Shown: positions 12,480 through 26,283, counted from the first letter of the stretch. The stretch is 64,000 bases of DNA from Leuctra nigra (GCA_934045905.1 OW203768.1:15404316-15468315), one strand, 5' to 3'. Program-made: numbers and translations. The notes: generated by a model from the sequence alone, not told the origin.

Positions 12480-15400
12480 AATCCCATTTAATATCACGCA
12501 ACTTGCCCCTTACTGTACAGTTGTCCATGTGAAGACGAATCAGAGTCGGAGAAGATTCGGTCAACTCCCAATGCTTAATCCAAGACACGAATCATTTGTT
12601 CCTGTACGTCCGATAATGCAGCCATTACTCGGCGGCTCAGTCGGCTGCGACGCCAGGGACAACCGACTACTAGACCGACCGAGATGCCGAGATTGAATTC
12701 TCTCGATTCTAATTGGCTCTGTCAGTCAAACAAATCGCTCGGAGCCGCTCTGTGCCGCTCGGCTTGTCTTGCTACATGATTCTCTCTCCTCTCTATCTGG
12801 GAGACGAGATTGTCTTGCCTTGGCTTGATGGACAGACTATTCACAGTCAACTGCGAAAGAGTAGAATCTTTAAGGCAGACCTAACTGAAGTAGAGAAAGG
12901 AATCGGTCGTTGCGATCTCATGTGACATTTTGATCACTCTTTTTATTCAATTTTTATTAAATTTCTGCTCTGTGCTGACATCTCTGGAGTGATTTACAAA
13001 TTAATCTACACTGTTAACTAAAAAATAGAAATTATTATAAAAAATATTTTGATAAATGATGAAAAAAAAAATGCCCATGAACAGTTTACATTAGATATAT
13101 TTATTTTTCATTTTCTGTCAAAAACAGAATTAATTACTACTGTATGTTTTGACTTTTGAAATACAAATTTATTTTCCATCTGTCGATGTTTATTCATTTT
13201 TATGTAAAACGAACGGTCCATTCTTCATATTCGACAATACGTGGAACTTCTAAAACGAATTTTCTTCAACGAGTATAACTTCAATTCTCTATGATATTAA
13301 AACAAATTTGTATATAATATAACCTTTATCCCTTATAAACAAACTTTATTAAAAAATATGTGGTAGTAAACTGCATTTAGATTGGAAACAGATTTACTGA
13401 CTCGGCTTCATTCCACTGTTTTTTCTTCCCCTCGTTCCCAAACATCTACTTCGGTTGCATCGTATACGATCTAGTCCGTGCAGCGCACTGGTATACAAAC
13501 AGTTTTTAATATCCTCACGAATATCAGACCTTGTTGTATACAAACCATATTGTAAACAAGACTAGAATAAATATTTCCACTAAAGAAATAAGAAATTTCA
13601 TATCGGGCCTAAATTTAACTGTTCTTTTTTCTCTCTTTCTCGCTCCCTAGACCGGAGACGACGCGAGATTCATGGAAAATTATGTTAGTTCTAACTAGAA
13701 AATAAATCACGTTCAAAGGCGTTCATATCAAGTAGATCGGAAGACGGAAACCGAAAAATTTAGGAGAAAATGTCATAAGTAATGCTATAACTATGTTATA
13801 TTACTGTACTTGACGTTTTTTTAATTTATATTATTATTTTTCAGTTTATTAAAAATATTTAATTCGATCCAATTTTTTTTTTTTTTAATTATTTGAATTC
13901 TTTAATTTTTAGTTCTGTTTGATTTTTTTTCTTTTATTCTTATGTGATAATTTGATTTCTTCTATTTTTTAACGTATTGTTTTTTATTTGTCCTCCACGA
14001 CTATGTATTTTGCAGCAAAATTAATCCAAGTTAATATCTTCCTTTATTAACGATTTTTTAGGACATTTGTTGGCCCGAGATTTTTCTCCCAAATAAATAA
14101 ATCCACACCCTTTATTTTCTCCCCCCCCCCCCCCCCCCGCCAGAAGCGGCCACCATTGATATAAGCTCCAAAAGCATCATCTCGAATCATCATCATCTTC
14201 CACATCACTCCTCTCCACCAATACATTTGCAAAACACTGTGCCATTAAAACCATTATAAAAAGTTATGAGCTATTTTGGTCTTCTTTCCTTTACGTGTGT
14301 ATTTATCTAAAATTTGCTCACTTATCGTAAACTTTACGAACAATTTTGTTTATATCAATGTTAATGTCCGTAGCAACCGTTGCCAAATTTTGAGATGGCA
14401 GCAATTTGCGTTGGTCGTGTTAAAATCTTGTGGAGTCATCGTTAATGCAAGGAAATAAAAGAAATTCTGCGTTTGTATAATCTAGATATTTAACTGATAT
14501 ATGAAACATGAAACTTTATGGGCCATATTCCAAAATATGATAACTCGCAGTTTGTTTTTCATCTTCGAAAGGAAATAATTGAACCAATTTTATTGGATTA
14601 TAAGAAAAAGCCGAGTTGATAAACGGCATTCCAAATGCATGTAAACACAGCTTTGAACACAGCTTTTCTTTCGGATTATCCATCAGTAAAGCGGAGTAAA
14701 AAATATAAATCGATTTTCCGGTGAAACCAACAGACCGATCTTTCTAGAAATCAGTAGGTATAAACGGACAGAATAGTAATTAATCTTTGTGAAATAATTG
14801 ACCTGGGATCCGTTATTTTTTGTAATAAAATCTTTTCCGGTGAAACCAAGAGACGTATCTTGCTAGAAATCAGTAGGTAAACGAACAGAATAGCAATGAA
14901 TATTTTGTGAAATAATCGGCCTGAATTGTTCCTTGTTTGACCTGAAACACGCAAAAACCATGAGTCTCAAATGAAGAACAGGTAAATATAGCATCTCTAG
15001 TTGAGAAAGTTTCGACAAAACCACCCCTAAAGTAAGAGTTTGAAGAAGTCTACGTCAAGGCGATGCTAATCATACGGATGTCGACGTAGAGAGAGTTTCT
15101 TCTCCCGCTTCTTCTCCAGGCGTTGAATAATTCTCTCGTCGATATCCGACGACGCCGACGCCGACGCTCGGCGCCGATGAATCTTTGATGAACCACTGAG
15201 CTAGATTTGATGGAACAGAGTATTTTATTGGCCTCGTGTTTGGAGGGAAGAGCGAGAGAGATGGGGAATCTTGCTTGGTCCATGGAGGCTGCGTAGGGAT
15301 GGAAGAATTCTTTACAACGTTTCATACATTTTTATTATTTTGAATCCTTGGGTTTTGTCCTTGTTCATACAAACATTACTTTTTCCACTATAAAATTTGA

Positions 15401-15790
15401 ATTACACTGTGGGCTATTTTATTATTATTAGATTTTAAAATTTTAGAGACTTGAGAAACAGTTTCCTAAAAAGGTCCTCTAGAATAGTATTTTTTTACGG
15501 TCCTAAATAATAAAGGTAATCCGGATTGGTTTAAATCAGTATGTAAATTTATTGCACTGTAACCTTGATGTAGATTTGCACTCTCCTTTGTCTTCCAAAT
15601 TGCTTTATTGTTCCGAAATGAATGCAGGACCGGGCATTATTTTCGCCTTGGACAGAAAATGGTCCATAAAAACGACAAGAAATGTGGACCCCACAATGTG
15701 CTTACACCTTGAAAAGCATTTGATGTAGAAAAATGCAGTTTTAAATTCCGTTTTTAATCTAAATTGACTGCATTATTTTTAGAATAATTT
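12480..15790. other. non-coding, no gene recognised
   Basis: AT-rich. A poly-C run lies at 14122-14138, and a direct-repeat pair at 14716-14770 / 14830-14890 (CGGTGAAACCAACAGACCGA / CGGTGAAACCAAGAGACGTA, each followed by CTAGAAATCAGTAGGTA) spaced ~113 bp. Nothing else supported. Confidence 0.5.
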
Positions 15791-15796
15791 ATTACT

Positions 15797-16115
15797 TGTT
15801 AATGATAGGGGTCTAAAATGTACAGCTTTCAACAGACTCTTTGGTGTGCAATTTTGATTCATACATACAAGTTAGACACACAAATTTTAAGAGAAATGCA
15901 CTAAATTACTATAATTTTTCAAAAAATAAAGATTCCAAATAAACTAAATTAAGACTGTCTATATTCCTACAAAATCTCATGTATACATTTAGTTTATTTG
16001 TAATCTTTTCTCTTTTTTGACATATTATAAGTTAGTGCATTTCTCTTAAATTTTTGTGTCGTAACTTCCATAGTTTGTAGACGGTGCAATTTGGCCCCCC
16101 ACCATTACCCGAATA
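15797..16115. mobile_element. long inverted-repeat MITE
   Basis: Left arm CACACAAATTTTAAGAGAAA / TGCACTAA ... AAATAAACTAAAT pairs with right arm ATTTAGTTTATTT ... TTAGTGCATTTCTCTTAAAT. Outer termini TTAATGATAGGGG and CCCCCCACCATTACC extend the pairing. No coding. Confidence 0.72.
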
Positions 16116-16441
16116 AAGTAGGCTTCAAACAATTTTGCTTGCACAATGTATTAATTATTAGTATTCCGCGTGTGAAAAGTTCTGAATGTTGGCAATGGAC
16201 GGGTTGACAACTATCTCGACGACGTTGTTGATAACATCTCTTGCTGGCTGCTCGTAGACTTGTAAGTTGGTTTACCTCAGAGAGAGCGGAGAGATATTGT
16301 TATGCTAAGCAATGTTATCTTTGGCAGAGACGGCCACTGGGGTGGTTGAAAAAACTACGCGGTTTATTTTTAAACCTCCCAGCCGATGATTTGACTAAAA
16401 CATGGCAATTATGCGTGCGTGAAATACCGTCCCGTGTATAG

Positions 16442-16553
16442 AGACACTACGGTCGGGGACAGGCAAAGATGAACCAGATTAACATGACCAGATATAGGCC
16501 AGCCTGTGCTAGAGCGGGTTCATCTTTGCCTGTCACCGACCGTATAAATTATA
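16442..16553. mobile_element. short hairpin element with 25-bp arms
   Basis: TACGGTCGGGGACAGGCAAA / GATGAACC at the left pairs with GGTTCATC / TTTGCCTGTCACCGACCGTA at the right, with a ~45-bp loop. It is a miniature foldback element or structured RNA locus. Confidence 0.7.
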
Positions 16554-16559
16554 TTTTTT

Positions 16560-18770
16560 ATATTTTTTCTATTTATTCATATTTCTATCTATATTTCTAT
16601 TTATTCTATTAATTCTGTATTTCTATTTCTGTCGTTCTGGTACGTTTCAAAATGTTCTCAGTGTTGCTTTAGTTGTATCAAGATTCAAGTTCTACCCAAA
16701 TTTTAATCCTCAATTACTACCATAATTTGAATGTATTTTTCCAAAATGTAATTCGTCATTATAATTTTTCATTTTTTTAACCTCTACCATGTGATTCGTC
16801 TCTTACCTAATGACGTTTCATTTAGGTACCTATAATTTTTCTCAGTTCTTTGGACAGTTGGATATGATGAAGGTCATTGGACTCTACCCTGATGAGTCGA
16901 CGTTCTGTACTTGCCACGATCTACATAAATTGGCTCCTATTCTTGGAGTATTTCCACGACAGCTTTTATATGATTGATGGGAACCGCACGCCTTTTGACA
17001 ACTTAAAACCCAATAAATAAATATATCGAGGTATATTTATTACAAACAATACTTTTACACACAAAAATCAACCGATGTGTCATGGCTTGACCCAAAGAGA
17101 AAACTCGCTTCCCAATTCTACCACCACGCGGCGCTGCAAATGCACTCCATTAAAGATCTCACAAATCCTCTTGTATCTAGTCATCTCGCTACTTCTACTT
17201 CTGCAACGGCGGGAAGATGAATGTCTAAATATCTCGATAATCTGCAGTAAAGTGGCGTCCCTGAAGGCGACGCTTTATTGACTTATTAATAGTTCTCTAG
17301 CCGGGAGAAAGCTGCCAATTCCCGCAGAGTTATTGGGGTATTTTTACATGCACTTGCGAGAGTGATGAAATGGATCGGGAGTTGGCTTTACGACACACGC
17401 TAATCGGAAGATAGAAGTTGCAATTCAATAGTTCAAATAAAGAACATTTTATTTTAAATATTCGGCTGCTAAGGGAAAAGAGATAGCAACATTTTCACCC
17501 TAATTTTGAGGTTGAGAAACAATGTAAAGCTAGTTTAAATTTTTAGGTTATGTGTGGCGGCCATTTTGGAAGAAATGTTTTATTACTTTCTATGAGTGAT
17601 TCTGTACTTAATTCCAAATGGTTTATGGTTTCAAATGGTATATTATGGTTTTTTCAATTCATTGGTTTATACTGTTTTAAGGTTATTACTAATTTATCAA
17701 CAAGAAACATTGTAATGAAAGTTATAATTTTGATGTTACGTGGAACTTACGTTTTGTGTTTCTCTTTGTTCTAGGTAAGTGGCAGTGGATGGACACTAAG
17801 GGCTGGACAAAGTGGAGGGAGAGTGAGTACTGAATGCATTGATTGACAGATTAACGCGGGCGACATTTTGGTCCCCCTGTGTGATAGGATAGTGTTGTTT
17901 AACTTGGTAACTATCGCGGCCAAATTCAAAACTGTTTTCGGTAAACCTGAACGACTTCGATTTAGATGCAAGGGGAAGGCAATGGGAAAAATAATACGCA
18001 TAAATTGTTCCAAATAGAAGTAGAAAACTTGAATATGAGCTTTTTGTTTCTAAGCGGACTTTTCGAATCTTAAAAGCCATTAATATGTGTATCTCAATAA
18101 ATGGAACCTTTTTGGGTAGATTCTATCCCCCTTTATCTATTGGTAGAAAGTCGATTAGGTTTAACGCAAGCGAAGAAAAAGTTGTACGAATTGGTTACAT
18201 AAATTAGTTTACTATAGTTGCGATTATTTATATTGTTTTATATTGTTTATTTATACTGATTTTTTTTTTAAATCTTATCAAATGGGCTTCTAATTATATT
18301 TGATGGTTTGTGGAAGTAGTTTGAATGAATCAGAATCGTTCTACTGGAACGATTTTCGCTCTATTTTCGAATACAAAAAGGAATGTTTACAAATAATGAT
18401 CTGGAAATGGATGAAAATCTGGCCGCAGCTCAAGAATCCGGGGCAATTCAAGTAGCAAATCGCGATCTGTCGAAATAAATTAACATGATAAAGCGAGGCT
18501 CTGCGTAGTTTGTGAATCGTTTTAATCATTGATTATATTCAAATGAAGAACGCAGTCGCCGTGATTGTCTTCGTGCGCCACTGGTCTCTGACGTGTGTTA
18601 GGCGACCTGGATGTAGACAGTCCGCCACTGGACGACACGACCTTACTTTTTAACTATTTTATTTTAAAGTTCATTAAAAAACAATTGCTTACGCCGTTGT
18701 CAATCGAGCTTCGTTTCAGTCGTAATTATCGTACTTTATGCTTTCAATTATGGACCATTCAATCAAAAAC
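16560..18770. other. non-coding, no gene recognised
   Basis: AT-rich with short open frames only. Contains a dispersed-motif copy (GGAACCTTTTTGGGTAGATT) at 18100. Confidence 0.5.
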
Positions 18771-18774
18771 GTCC

Positions 18775-18985
18775 TCTCAATAAACGATAGACGGCATTTG
18801 GAAGAAACGGATTGGCTGAAAAAGATTTGATGGAATCATCTGAGGAAGTTGATGATATCGTGCCATCTAACTCTATTAGTTAAGCTCTGATTTCATTGAT
18901 AATAACAAGGATTAACTGTCAATTGGAATCTAACTAGCAGCCAATCCGTTTCGTTCATAAACCGTTTTATGTTTTGTTGAGTGTA
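18775..18985. mobile_element. MITE family B, copy 1
   Basis: About 200 bp. Inner terminal repeats GAAACGGATTGGCTG and CAGCCAATCCGTTTC flank a body with AGATTTGATGGAATCATCTG and GAGCTCTGATTTCATTGATA-like sequence. The outer tips are worn (ACGGCATTTGG / ACCGTTTTATG). Confidence 0.75.
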
Positions 18986-18989
18986 TACT

Positions 18990-21785
18990 TTTAAGTATTT
19001 GAATGTCCGTGATGCAATGATGAATCATATTATTTCTTGAAATCTTCATGGCCAATCGAGCATTGTTTCTAACATAAAATATTGTCAACTTGAAATCCTT
19101 CATGCCACGTAGAAACAACCCCGAATAAGTCCGCCACTAGGCCACCCCCCAGGGACGCCCAGGGGGGGGGCGAAGAATCATCCCCCTTTATTAAATATTT
19201 ACACCGAGCTCCGCGATAGATCCTACTTAGCGAGGCGGCGTCTCGGCGCTCCATCTTCCGGGCGTCGTTTACTTGATGGCGTCGCTAACGTCTTCTTGTT
19301 CCTCTGTATCCGGCGACTCGCACTGGGAACTGATCAATTATTGGGGGCGACGGCGTCCTTTAGTTTTATTTGGACTGTTCTTTTTGAGACGTTCGCTTTT
19401 GTTTCTTTTTGAACAGTCAAACAGATTGATTTTGTGATTTCGTAACGTCTTCTATAAACTTCTCTATTTCAAGTTTTTAACAAGTTTATAGTGGAATGGA
19501 AGGACTATGAGACTCGTTTTTTTTGGATAAAATGTCACATTCTTAGTAACTAATATGGAACTGGGTATTTATAAAACAAAACTCAAACACCATTTTTTTA
19601 TGTGTTGTTCTACAAGACAAGTTGGCAGCATTTTTAGCATTTTTATGGAAAATATGACTTTTTACTATTATTTACCACGAGAAATGGAGGTCGAAATATA
19701 TCACAAGGAATGGAGCATGTTTATGTAGATTATATTGCCACAATCTCAGTAACTTTAGTTTCAATTTTACCCACAAAGTATCTTTATTGTAAATTTTTGT
19801 TTGAAAGAAATAAGAAATGACGCCATTGATTTGCTAATTAATTTAAATATTTTTTTTTGTATAGAAATGAACTTGTTTCAAAAAATCTTCAAGCTCATAG
19901 CACAAATCAAAATTACTTCCCTCTGAAATAACTCCAGTAATTCCGCTGGGTCAAGCCCTCGTGTAAAGTCGTGACTGGGGGGTGGCAATGTCACGCCACC
20001 CCCCACCACCCCCTCGTAAATCCCGAGACAAATCGTCCTTGTGAATGATCCGGTGGGGTTGGGGGGGGGGGGGGGGTGTTATTAAATTTCGTAATGGGTA
20101 GCTCGCCCCCTCGCCCTGGTCCCCCTCCATATAACCAGCGACAACAAAATTGATAAACTTCCCCCCTTCCACCCGTGTAGCCAGTCGCAATGTTCGCGGG
20201 GCCGGTCCACCCTTTTGGCGCGTATGTGGGGCAGTCGCCCCCCGGCCGCTTGCAGTTAGATATACACATGAAGTTGACAGCCAGATTGGTTGGTTGCCTG
20301 TTGGCCAGTTTCACGTGAAATGGTTTCATAATTCCAGTTACAAATTTGCGTTTTTTGTTGGTCTTGAACATTATTTATTTGAACAAAAAGTAAAATCTTT
20401 CGCACAACGAAGATGCTCAAGACAACTGGACAGTAGTTTTATTTGCATACTCAACTAGTTTTTAAAACGCAGAATGCTAATTCGTCTTATTTTCTTCACT
20501 TTATTACATAAAAAGGCTGTATTTTGAAAGGTATATGTAATTAAAATATTTTGTTTATTATACAAGATATATAAATACATATTAATAAACAAGCAGGGGA
20601 ATTAGAAAACACAAAAAAGCATGTATTTCAACACCAGCCAAATGTTTTGCACCTCAATAAATCTGCCTCTATTTATTATAAACGTTTTATTATATCGGGA
20701 AGTTCGTTGTAATATTATAAAAAGTTACTCAAGCAATATATAATTATATAATTATTGTCAGAATTTGGTTCTTGTTTCGAAGGGTCAGTATGCAGAGCAT
20801 CATCAAGGTGCCATCCACAAACCTTGAGTGTTCGTTTTAATTTTTTAAACCCCACCTTTGTGCACCGGTCGTCTTTTTAAAACTTCTTTCGGACGGAACG
20901 AACTGGTTCTTGTGCTCTGTTAGTTTGCCGATTGCCGCTAGATGGCAGTGCGATGTCGCGGCGCGCGCCGCCTGGCGGTGGCGAGTGGAACTACGTGATG
21001 AGCGGGTCAGTGACCCGTGGTCCTCGATGGTGTACGCGAGCACCGCATGTTGGTACTTAGGTTCATTGCGACACTAAGATGACATCTAGGAGGGTGGGAG
21101 TACTCTCGCACCAGATGGTGGACCGAAATTAGTATGATGATTATTCTATCGTGAAATTATCTGCTTTGGATGAGCAGCAAAGAAAAGTTCCCCAAACCAG
21201 AGTCACCAATAACAATTTGTCACTTTAAGTGGAATGACAGGAAATATCTTGAAAATATCACGCGGAATATAGGTTCGGCAATTAATCAAACAAGTTGTAT
21301 TCCATTTTACTTATTTTAAGCCTGAATTCCACATATCGATGTTTTGGAATCAGACTTCAAATTTCAGCACTGAATCGGTATAACTAAGCGAAAACATTAT
21401 TTTAAAGCATAAATTGAAGTTTATATGGGGGTAAAATCATGATACTTGCTGTTTTCCAATCTTGGTTCAAGTTTTGGTCTAGATTTCTAAAAAAAAGTTC
21501 CTGTAATTGAGCCCTAACATCTGTTCCTAATTGAGCCCACTGCATTATACCTGTCCCATACAACAACAATACCGCAGCGATAATCCTCATATATTCGCCT
21601 CTCATGCAGAATATGTCTTTTGAAACTCTTTCACTCCCTTGCGTTCCCGAGCTTGTACAGTTAGCCAGTAACACGTGAGTGACACATGGGGCTACCTGTA
21701 GCACACATTCCACGGCCTTCTGGGAATCCCTCACACGGTGCATGGCATGTGACAGTGAATGCGACACCTGACTGCACGGCAGACA
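18990..21785. other. non-coding; poly-C/G runs and a GC-rich patch
   Basis: C/G runs at 19145-19170 and 19995-20070. A GC-rich patch at 20930-21055 contains CCGCTAGATGGCAG and GCCTGGCGGTGGCG. No gene recognised. Confidence 0.45.
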
Positions 21786-21789
21786 TCCA

Positions 21790-21952
21790 GGCAGCGCTGG
21801 CCGGCTCGTTAGGGTGATATTATCAGAAAACCAGGCGGCGGTGGCCAGTGGCCGGCTCGTTATATCCTTGAGTGTTATATCAGACAACCAGGCGGCGGTG
21901 GCCAGTGGCCGGCTCGTTATATCAGACAACCAGGCGGCGGTGGCCAGTGGGG
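21790..21952. repeat. GC-rich minisatellite
   Basis: GGCCGGCTCGTTATATCAGA / CAACCAGGCGGCGGTGGCCAGT repeats about three and a half times with unit lengths near 43 and 63 bp. Confidence 0.85.
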
Positions 21953-22329
21953 TAGATCATGATATGTAACGGTATTTACTTGTCCCACGCGGGGAAAGTG
22001 TTACGAAAACAGTTAGTTCGTTAGACTGATATGGTGGAGGTGCCGTCTTGAACGTTATTCCATGTAAGGTTATTTCACCCTGAAATACACCATCAAATCG
22101 TAGTCATTTAGCTGAATTTTGAAAACGATGAAAATAGCTGTCATGATATTTATGATGTTAATAAATTATTTTTAATAGTTGCTGGGTGTCAATCTAATAA
22201 ATGGCTTGACTGCAGATTTCAAGGTCGAGTATTCTTACTTGGAATCGAGTGTACGTAGATTATCACATTTTTAAAGGGCCTTTAGTTTGGTGCTTTAGTT
22301 CCGTCGTTCTTCCTTGTGGTATCTACAGG

Positions 22330-22450
22330 CAGTTGAGCTAATGGCTGCGGATGAATAATTATATGATGAGATATGGTGATGTCTGCTGATGATGAACGAT
22401 GGGAAGTAGACGGTCGTGGCTTATGCCTGAGGGAAACCGTGAAAAGTTGT
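22330..22450 (-). mobile_element. tRNA-derived SINE fragment
   Basis: The - strand shows TTTCCCTCAGGCATAAGCCACGACCG and the ATTATTCATCCGCAGCCATTAG 3' body of the SINE family; the tRNA head is lacking. Confidence 0.55.
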
Positions 22451-22984
22451 AAAACACCGAGAAAATGAGTCTTTTTATCGTTCTCTAGTGGGTGGTTCAG
22501 ATTAATTGAATGTTATTTGATTGAAAGTGACTGCTTCTTGGAACTAAGAAACACGTCATCATGCCAGTTATCTTGACTGCAATTTGATATTACGCAAGCA
22601 ACGCAGCTAGAATGCATTGCAAGAAGTGCACTGTTTACTCATGTTATAGTGCATGAGCTATGATACACTCATGATCGAGAATCGATGATCCATATCCAAG
22701 AATAGAGCGAACGAAACTTCCAGCTATCAGCATTTCATACATAAAAGTATCAAAACACTGAAAATGTGTTTTCTTTACAAGTGGTTAGTCAGTAACTCTG
22801 TATACCTCAGAAGCAGAAGGCTCGATGTCCATCTTCTAGGTTTTGCGTCTCACTCTTTTAGACTCAAGAATTATTGAAATGTACTACTGGAGGTACATAA
22901 TTGATCTAGTATATATTCGATGTATCCCCATTGTTCCATCGATATGATAGATGGCAGTTCCCAAGAGCGCCGTGCCGTAAGTGA

Positions 22985-23160
22985 TGATGGACCCGTGCCG
23001 CGTGCCGTGCGAGACAACTGCCTCATTGTCGTGCACCGTTCCCGCACCCTCGTGCCCCGTGCCCGTGCCATCCCGCACCCTCGAGCCCCGTGCCCGTGCT
23101 CATCCCGCACCCTCGTGCCCCGTGCCCGTGCCGTGCCCCACCGTTCCCGTGCCACTGGGA
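22985..23160. repeat. GC-rich short tandem repeats
   Basis: CGTGCCCCGTGCCCGTGCC and TCCCGCACCCTCG are repeated in irregular order. Open in several frames on both strands; not interpreted as a gene. Confidence 0.8.
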
Positions 23161-23164
23161 ATGG

Positions 23165-24465
23165 GATGGATAAATAACACTGTTGATACGTTCAGTTGCC
23201 TTCACCTCCTTTTACACTCTTCTGTTGACAATTCAGCATTTGACTCTTCCTTCTGGAGACCATTCTTTAAAATTGTTTAGCGAATTACAGGAAAAAAATC
23301 ACAAAATCAGACTTTGGTTAAAATAATTGCCGCAAACTAATTGATCGTCTATCACTCATTAAGTTTAAAAAGTCAATTTGGAACAAAACCCTAAACCTTT
23401 TAGGTTTACTGGACTCAAGCAAGGATCATTTGAAGAAATTGAACCCAATTAATTATGATTTTTCTTTCCTCTTACTTGATATCGGCTCATCATTCACGGA
23501 CTCCATTGGTATCAACAACAAAACAACACCTAATTGAATATTTTCTTTATATCGATATTTCGCAAGGATGACAATGATGTGCAACCTTGACCATCCCCCC
23601 CCCCCCCCCCCCCTCTTCATCTTGGTCCGAAGGCTAGGTACAGAACGCCCAAGTTAAAACGCAACACCGTCCCGGGCTACTTGACAGATTTAGAATAGAT
23701 TTGTAATCGGGTTGTTATTTGTGAAGATGATTAGGAAGATAATAATGAAGGGTATGAAATATAATTATTATAACGACGAAGCGATCGTCTCCTCTCAACT
23801 CTTTTAGCTCGGTCTCTCATTTACTCCGGTTTCGTGCGATATAGGCTACACCGTTTCCCTGATCGAGCTGACATTTTGCGTAAAGAACACTTTTTTACGA
23901 TTTTTTTAAAAATGTCTCAATGAAGTTGACAATTGACAAGGTCATCATGATAATTTTATCATTTGTACAGATATTCAGCGAAATCGGGCAAAAATAGTGA
24001 TTGACTTTGGAATCTTATTTTCAAATCGAGATGCTGCACGCACCCGTGTTCGCTTATCAACGCGTTACACGACCATTTTCCCATCCTATCAGCCCATCTA
24101 ATGTGTTGCAATAAGTGGCAGGATATTGCTATCGCGGAATAAAAATAACTGCTTGTTTTGCTGGAATTGTGGAGAGTGTAAACACACCGAGCGGATGGAT
24201 GATTCTGAGGATGTGATTGTGGAATGTGGTCAGATAGATAGAGGCGTACCTAAACATGGAAGCAGGGAAATGACACCTTACCTTCCGGATCATTGCTTCC
24301 TTATACCGTTTATTGTAAACTGATACGAATTATTGACGACGAAATGGCAAAAGTAATTTTTTGTACTTTTTTAGCTTTTGTATTCTCAAAAGTTCACTTT
24401 ACACAAGATTAGTTGATTTTTGGGGGGAGCCTTTTTGTGTGGATTCTATGCCTCTTCTCTCGTGG
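23165..24465. other. non-coding, no gene recognised
   Basis: AT-rich, with a C-run at 23596-23613 and a dispersed-motif copy GAGCCTTTTTGTGTGGATTC at 24427. Confidence 0.45.
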
Positions 24466-24470
24466 GTGCC

Positions 24471-24677
24471 CACTTGACCAAAGTAAAAACGGTATTCGAA
24501 GAAACGGATTGGCTGATAAAGATTTGATGGCATCACCCGATGAAGTCTATGCTATTGCGGCGTCCTCTAACTCAAGTTAGGTGAGCTCTGATTTCATTGA
24601 TAATAAGAAGGATTGATTGTCAAGAACCTGGCCAGCAGTAGTTTCGTTCAAATACCGTTTTTACTTTGGCCAATTGT
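24471..24677. mobile_element. MITE family B, copy 2 (best preserved)
   Basis: Terminal inverted repeats: CACTTGACCAAAGTAAAAAC / GGTATTCGAAGAAACG on the left, and CGTTCAAATACC / GTTTTTACTTTGGCCAA on the right. The body has GGATTGGCTGATAAAGATTT and GTGAGCTCTGATTTCATTGA. Confidence 0.82.
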
Positions 24678-24679
24678 AC

Positions 24680-25858
24680 CAATGATTGTACATAATGAAA
24701 CAAAATTATATGCGAATTTTGTGATGATTTGTTGGTATTTCGAGCTCTTCTTGAATAACGAAGGAGGTTCTGCACTTTGATATGTATTTGGGTTTACCTA
24801 ATTATATTATGTACATTTTCAAAACTTTTGTCTTTCGAATGATTGTGTGCATTTTGTTGGAAAACGTCAGTCTTCATAATTCTCATTTTTCCATCCATAG
24901 ACTTCATTTTCTGATTTCACAATCTTCTGGACTACGAGATAATAGGAATATAATCATTTCCAAAAGGCTCAATTTCTTAGAATATTATACATACAGTCAA
25001 GTCAACTCGGAAACCGAATGGGTGACCGACCATTTTCTTCTACAAGAGAACTGTCTACAATTCTTCGACAACGTCAAGTGTAAAATATGTAGATTATTTT
25101 CTCCTTCTACAAATAGTAGTAATCGTTTCCATCATGTTTCTCGGCCACATATTTAAGTGTACACGTTGTCTAGAAGTGGTGAAGGAATGTTACATGACTT
25201 GGCCGCCCACTCGCAATCGTGTGTGTGTGTGTAAATCTATTGGCAGTGGCTGTACCTGGTGGGTTTGTAGAGATGCCAGACTGCTTGGTGCCTCTCTTCT
25301 TGCCTCGCCTAGTCGGGGTTGCCATCGCCACGGCACGGTTCTTGGCGACCGCCATGCTTTTGGCGCGGCTCGACTGCCACTTGCCAACATGACAGAATAT
25401 GTAACACACATTCAAATACAGTGTCGTACACTGACTAAAATATTTGCGATTTTTCTCTGTTAATCGAAAAATAGTGAGATGGTAGTAGAAAGTTTTGAAG
25501 GAATTGATATTTCGTGTCCCTGAAGCGAAGTGGACAAATATAAAATTCATTCCACATGTATTCATATTTTACTCCCTATCTAAAAAAATTGCAATTTTGT
25601 CTGTAAAACCGAAAAAGAGTTGGTATTTCCTGAACAGAAGTCTTTCAAAAATCTTAAATTATGTGTAAAAAGATGTCACATACACTACTTTTGCGTATAT
25701 TCTCCACATTGACACCAAAATATCCAACAATTTGTGTAGGTTTACTTATAAAAAGCTTTAAATCTTCCATCATTGTATTGGTAAATTGGCTGAAGATGTA
25801 GGCAATCGTACATGGTTGTCATATTTTTCTTCCAATATTCTCAAGTTCATTTTTCAAC
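24680..25858. other. non-coding upstream of da; one GC-rich patch
   Basis: A GC-rich patch at 25195-25395 has a weak open frame on the - strand (MAVAKNRAVAMATPTRRGKK with a possible CAG|GTACAG donor). It could be the first exon of a divergent transcript, but nothing confirms it. Confidence 0.3.
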
Positions 25859-25859
25859 G

Positions 25860-26283
25860 CTCCCACATGTAATGAACTCGTTAGTGAAAACCGCACGGTG
25901 TAGGGGAGTTCGTGTTTCCTATGTTGGTACCTTGTCTCCGCCGCGACCGACCTTCTACTTCTGTAGTAACTCAACTCTTCTACCAGCCAGCCGCTGGCAA
26001 GTCTCTCTCTTGTCACTCTTTGTGCTGCGAGCACAGACGACGTTCATCAGCCATTTAGTGCCAGTGCCTTCGCGACAACAGAACAACCCTCAGTGTCAGT
26101 GTTATAACATCTATCAGTTCAGTTCAAAACATTCGAACTATTCAAACGAAACGTTCCAAATTTTTGAAATCGTTCCATTTCAATTCGAATCGAGTTTGTT
26201 GATTTTGCATGGGTATGAAAGTGTAAACCTGTTTGGAACTTTCTTCTGTGGAACGACGCTCTGAGGCGTCGCGCGAGTGAACT
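25860..26283 (+). promoter_or_regulatory. da: putative da promoter / 5' UTR
   Basis: A GC-richer, CpG-containing block directly precedes the first da ATG in an otherwise AT-rich region. It holds insect initiator-like TCAGT strings (around 26090-26125) and a downstream AGACG-like string near 26035. An in-frame TGA at 26278-26280 closes the frame immediately upstream of the ATG at 26284. The transcription start was not mapped; this rests on composition and position only. Confidence 0.4.

Noticed and set aside
24782..25156. 124-codon + frame
   Set aside because: Low-complexity, Phe/Ile/His-rich, no domain, no splice context; consistent with chance in AT-rich DNA.
25812..26264. 150-codon + frame upstream of da
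   Set aside because: Overlaps the probable promoter/5' UTR, is AT-rich with no recognisable motif, and is out of frame with the da exon.
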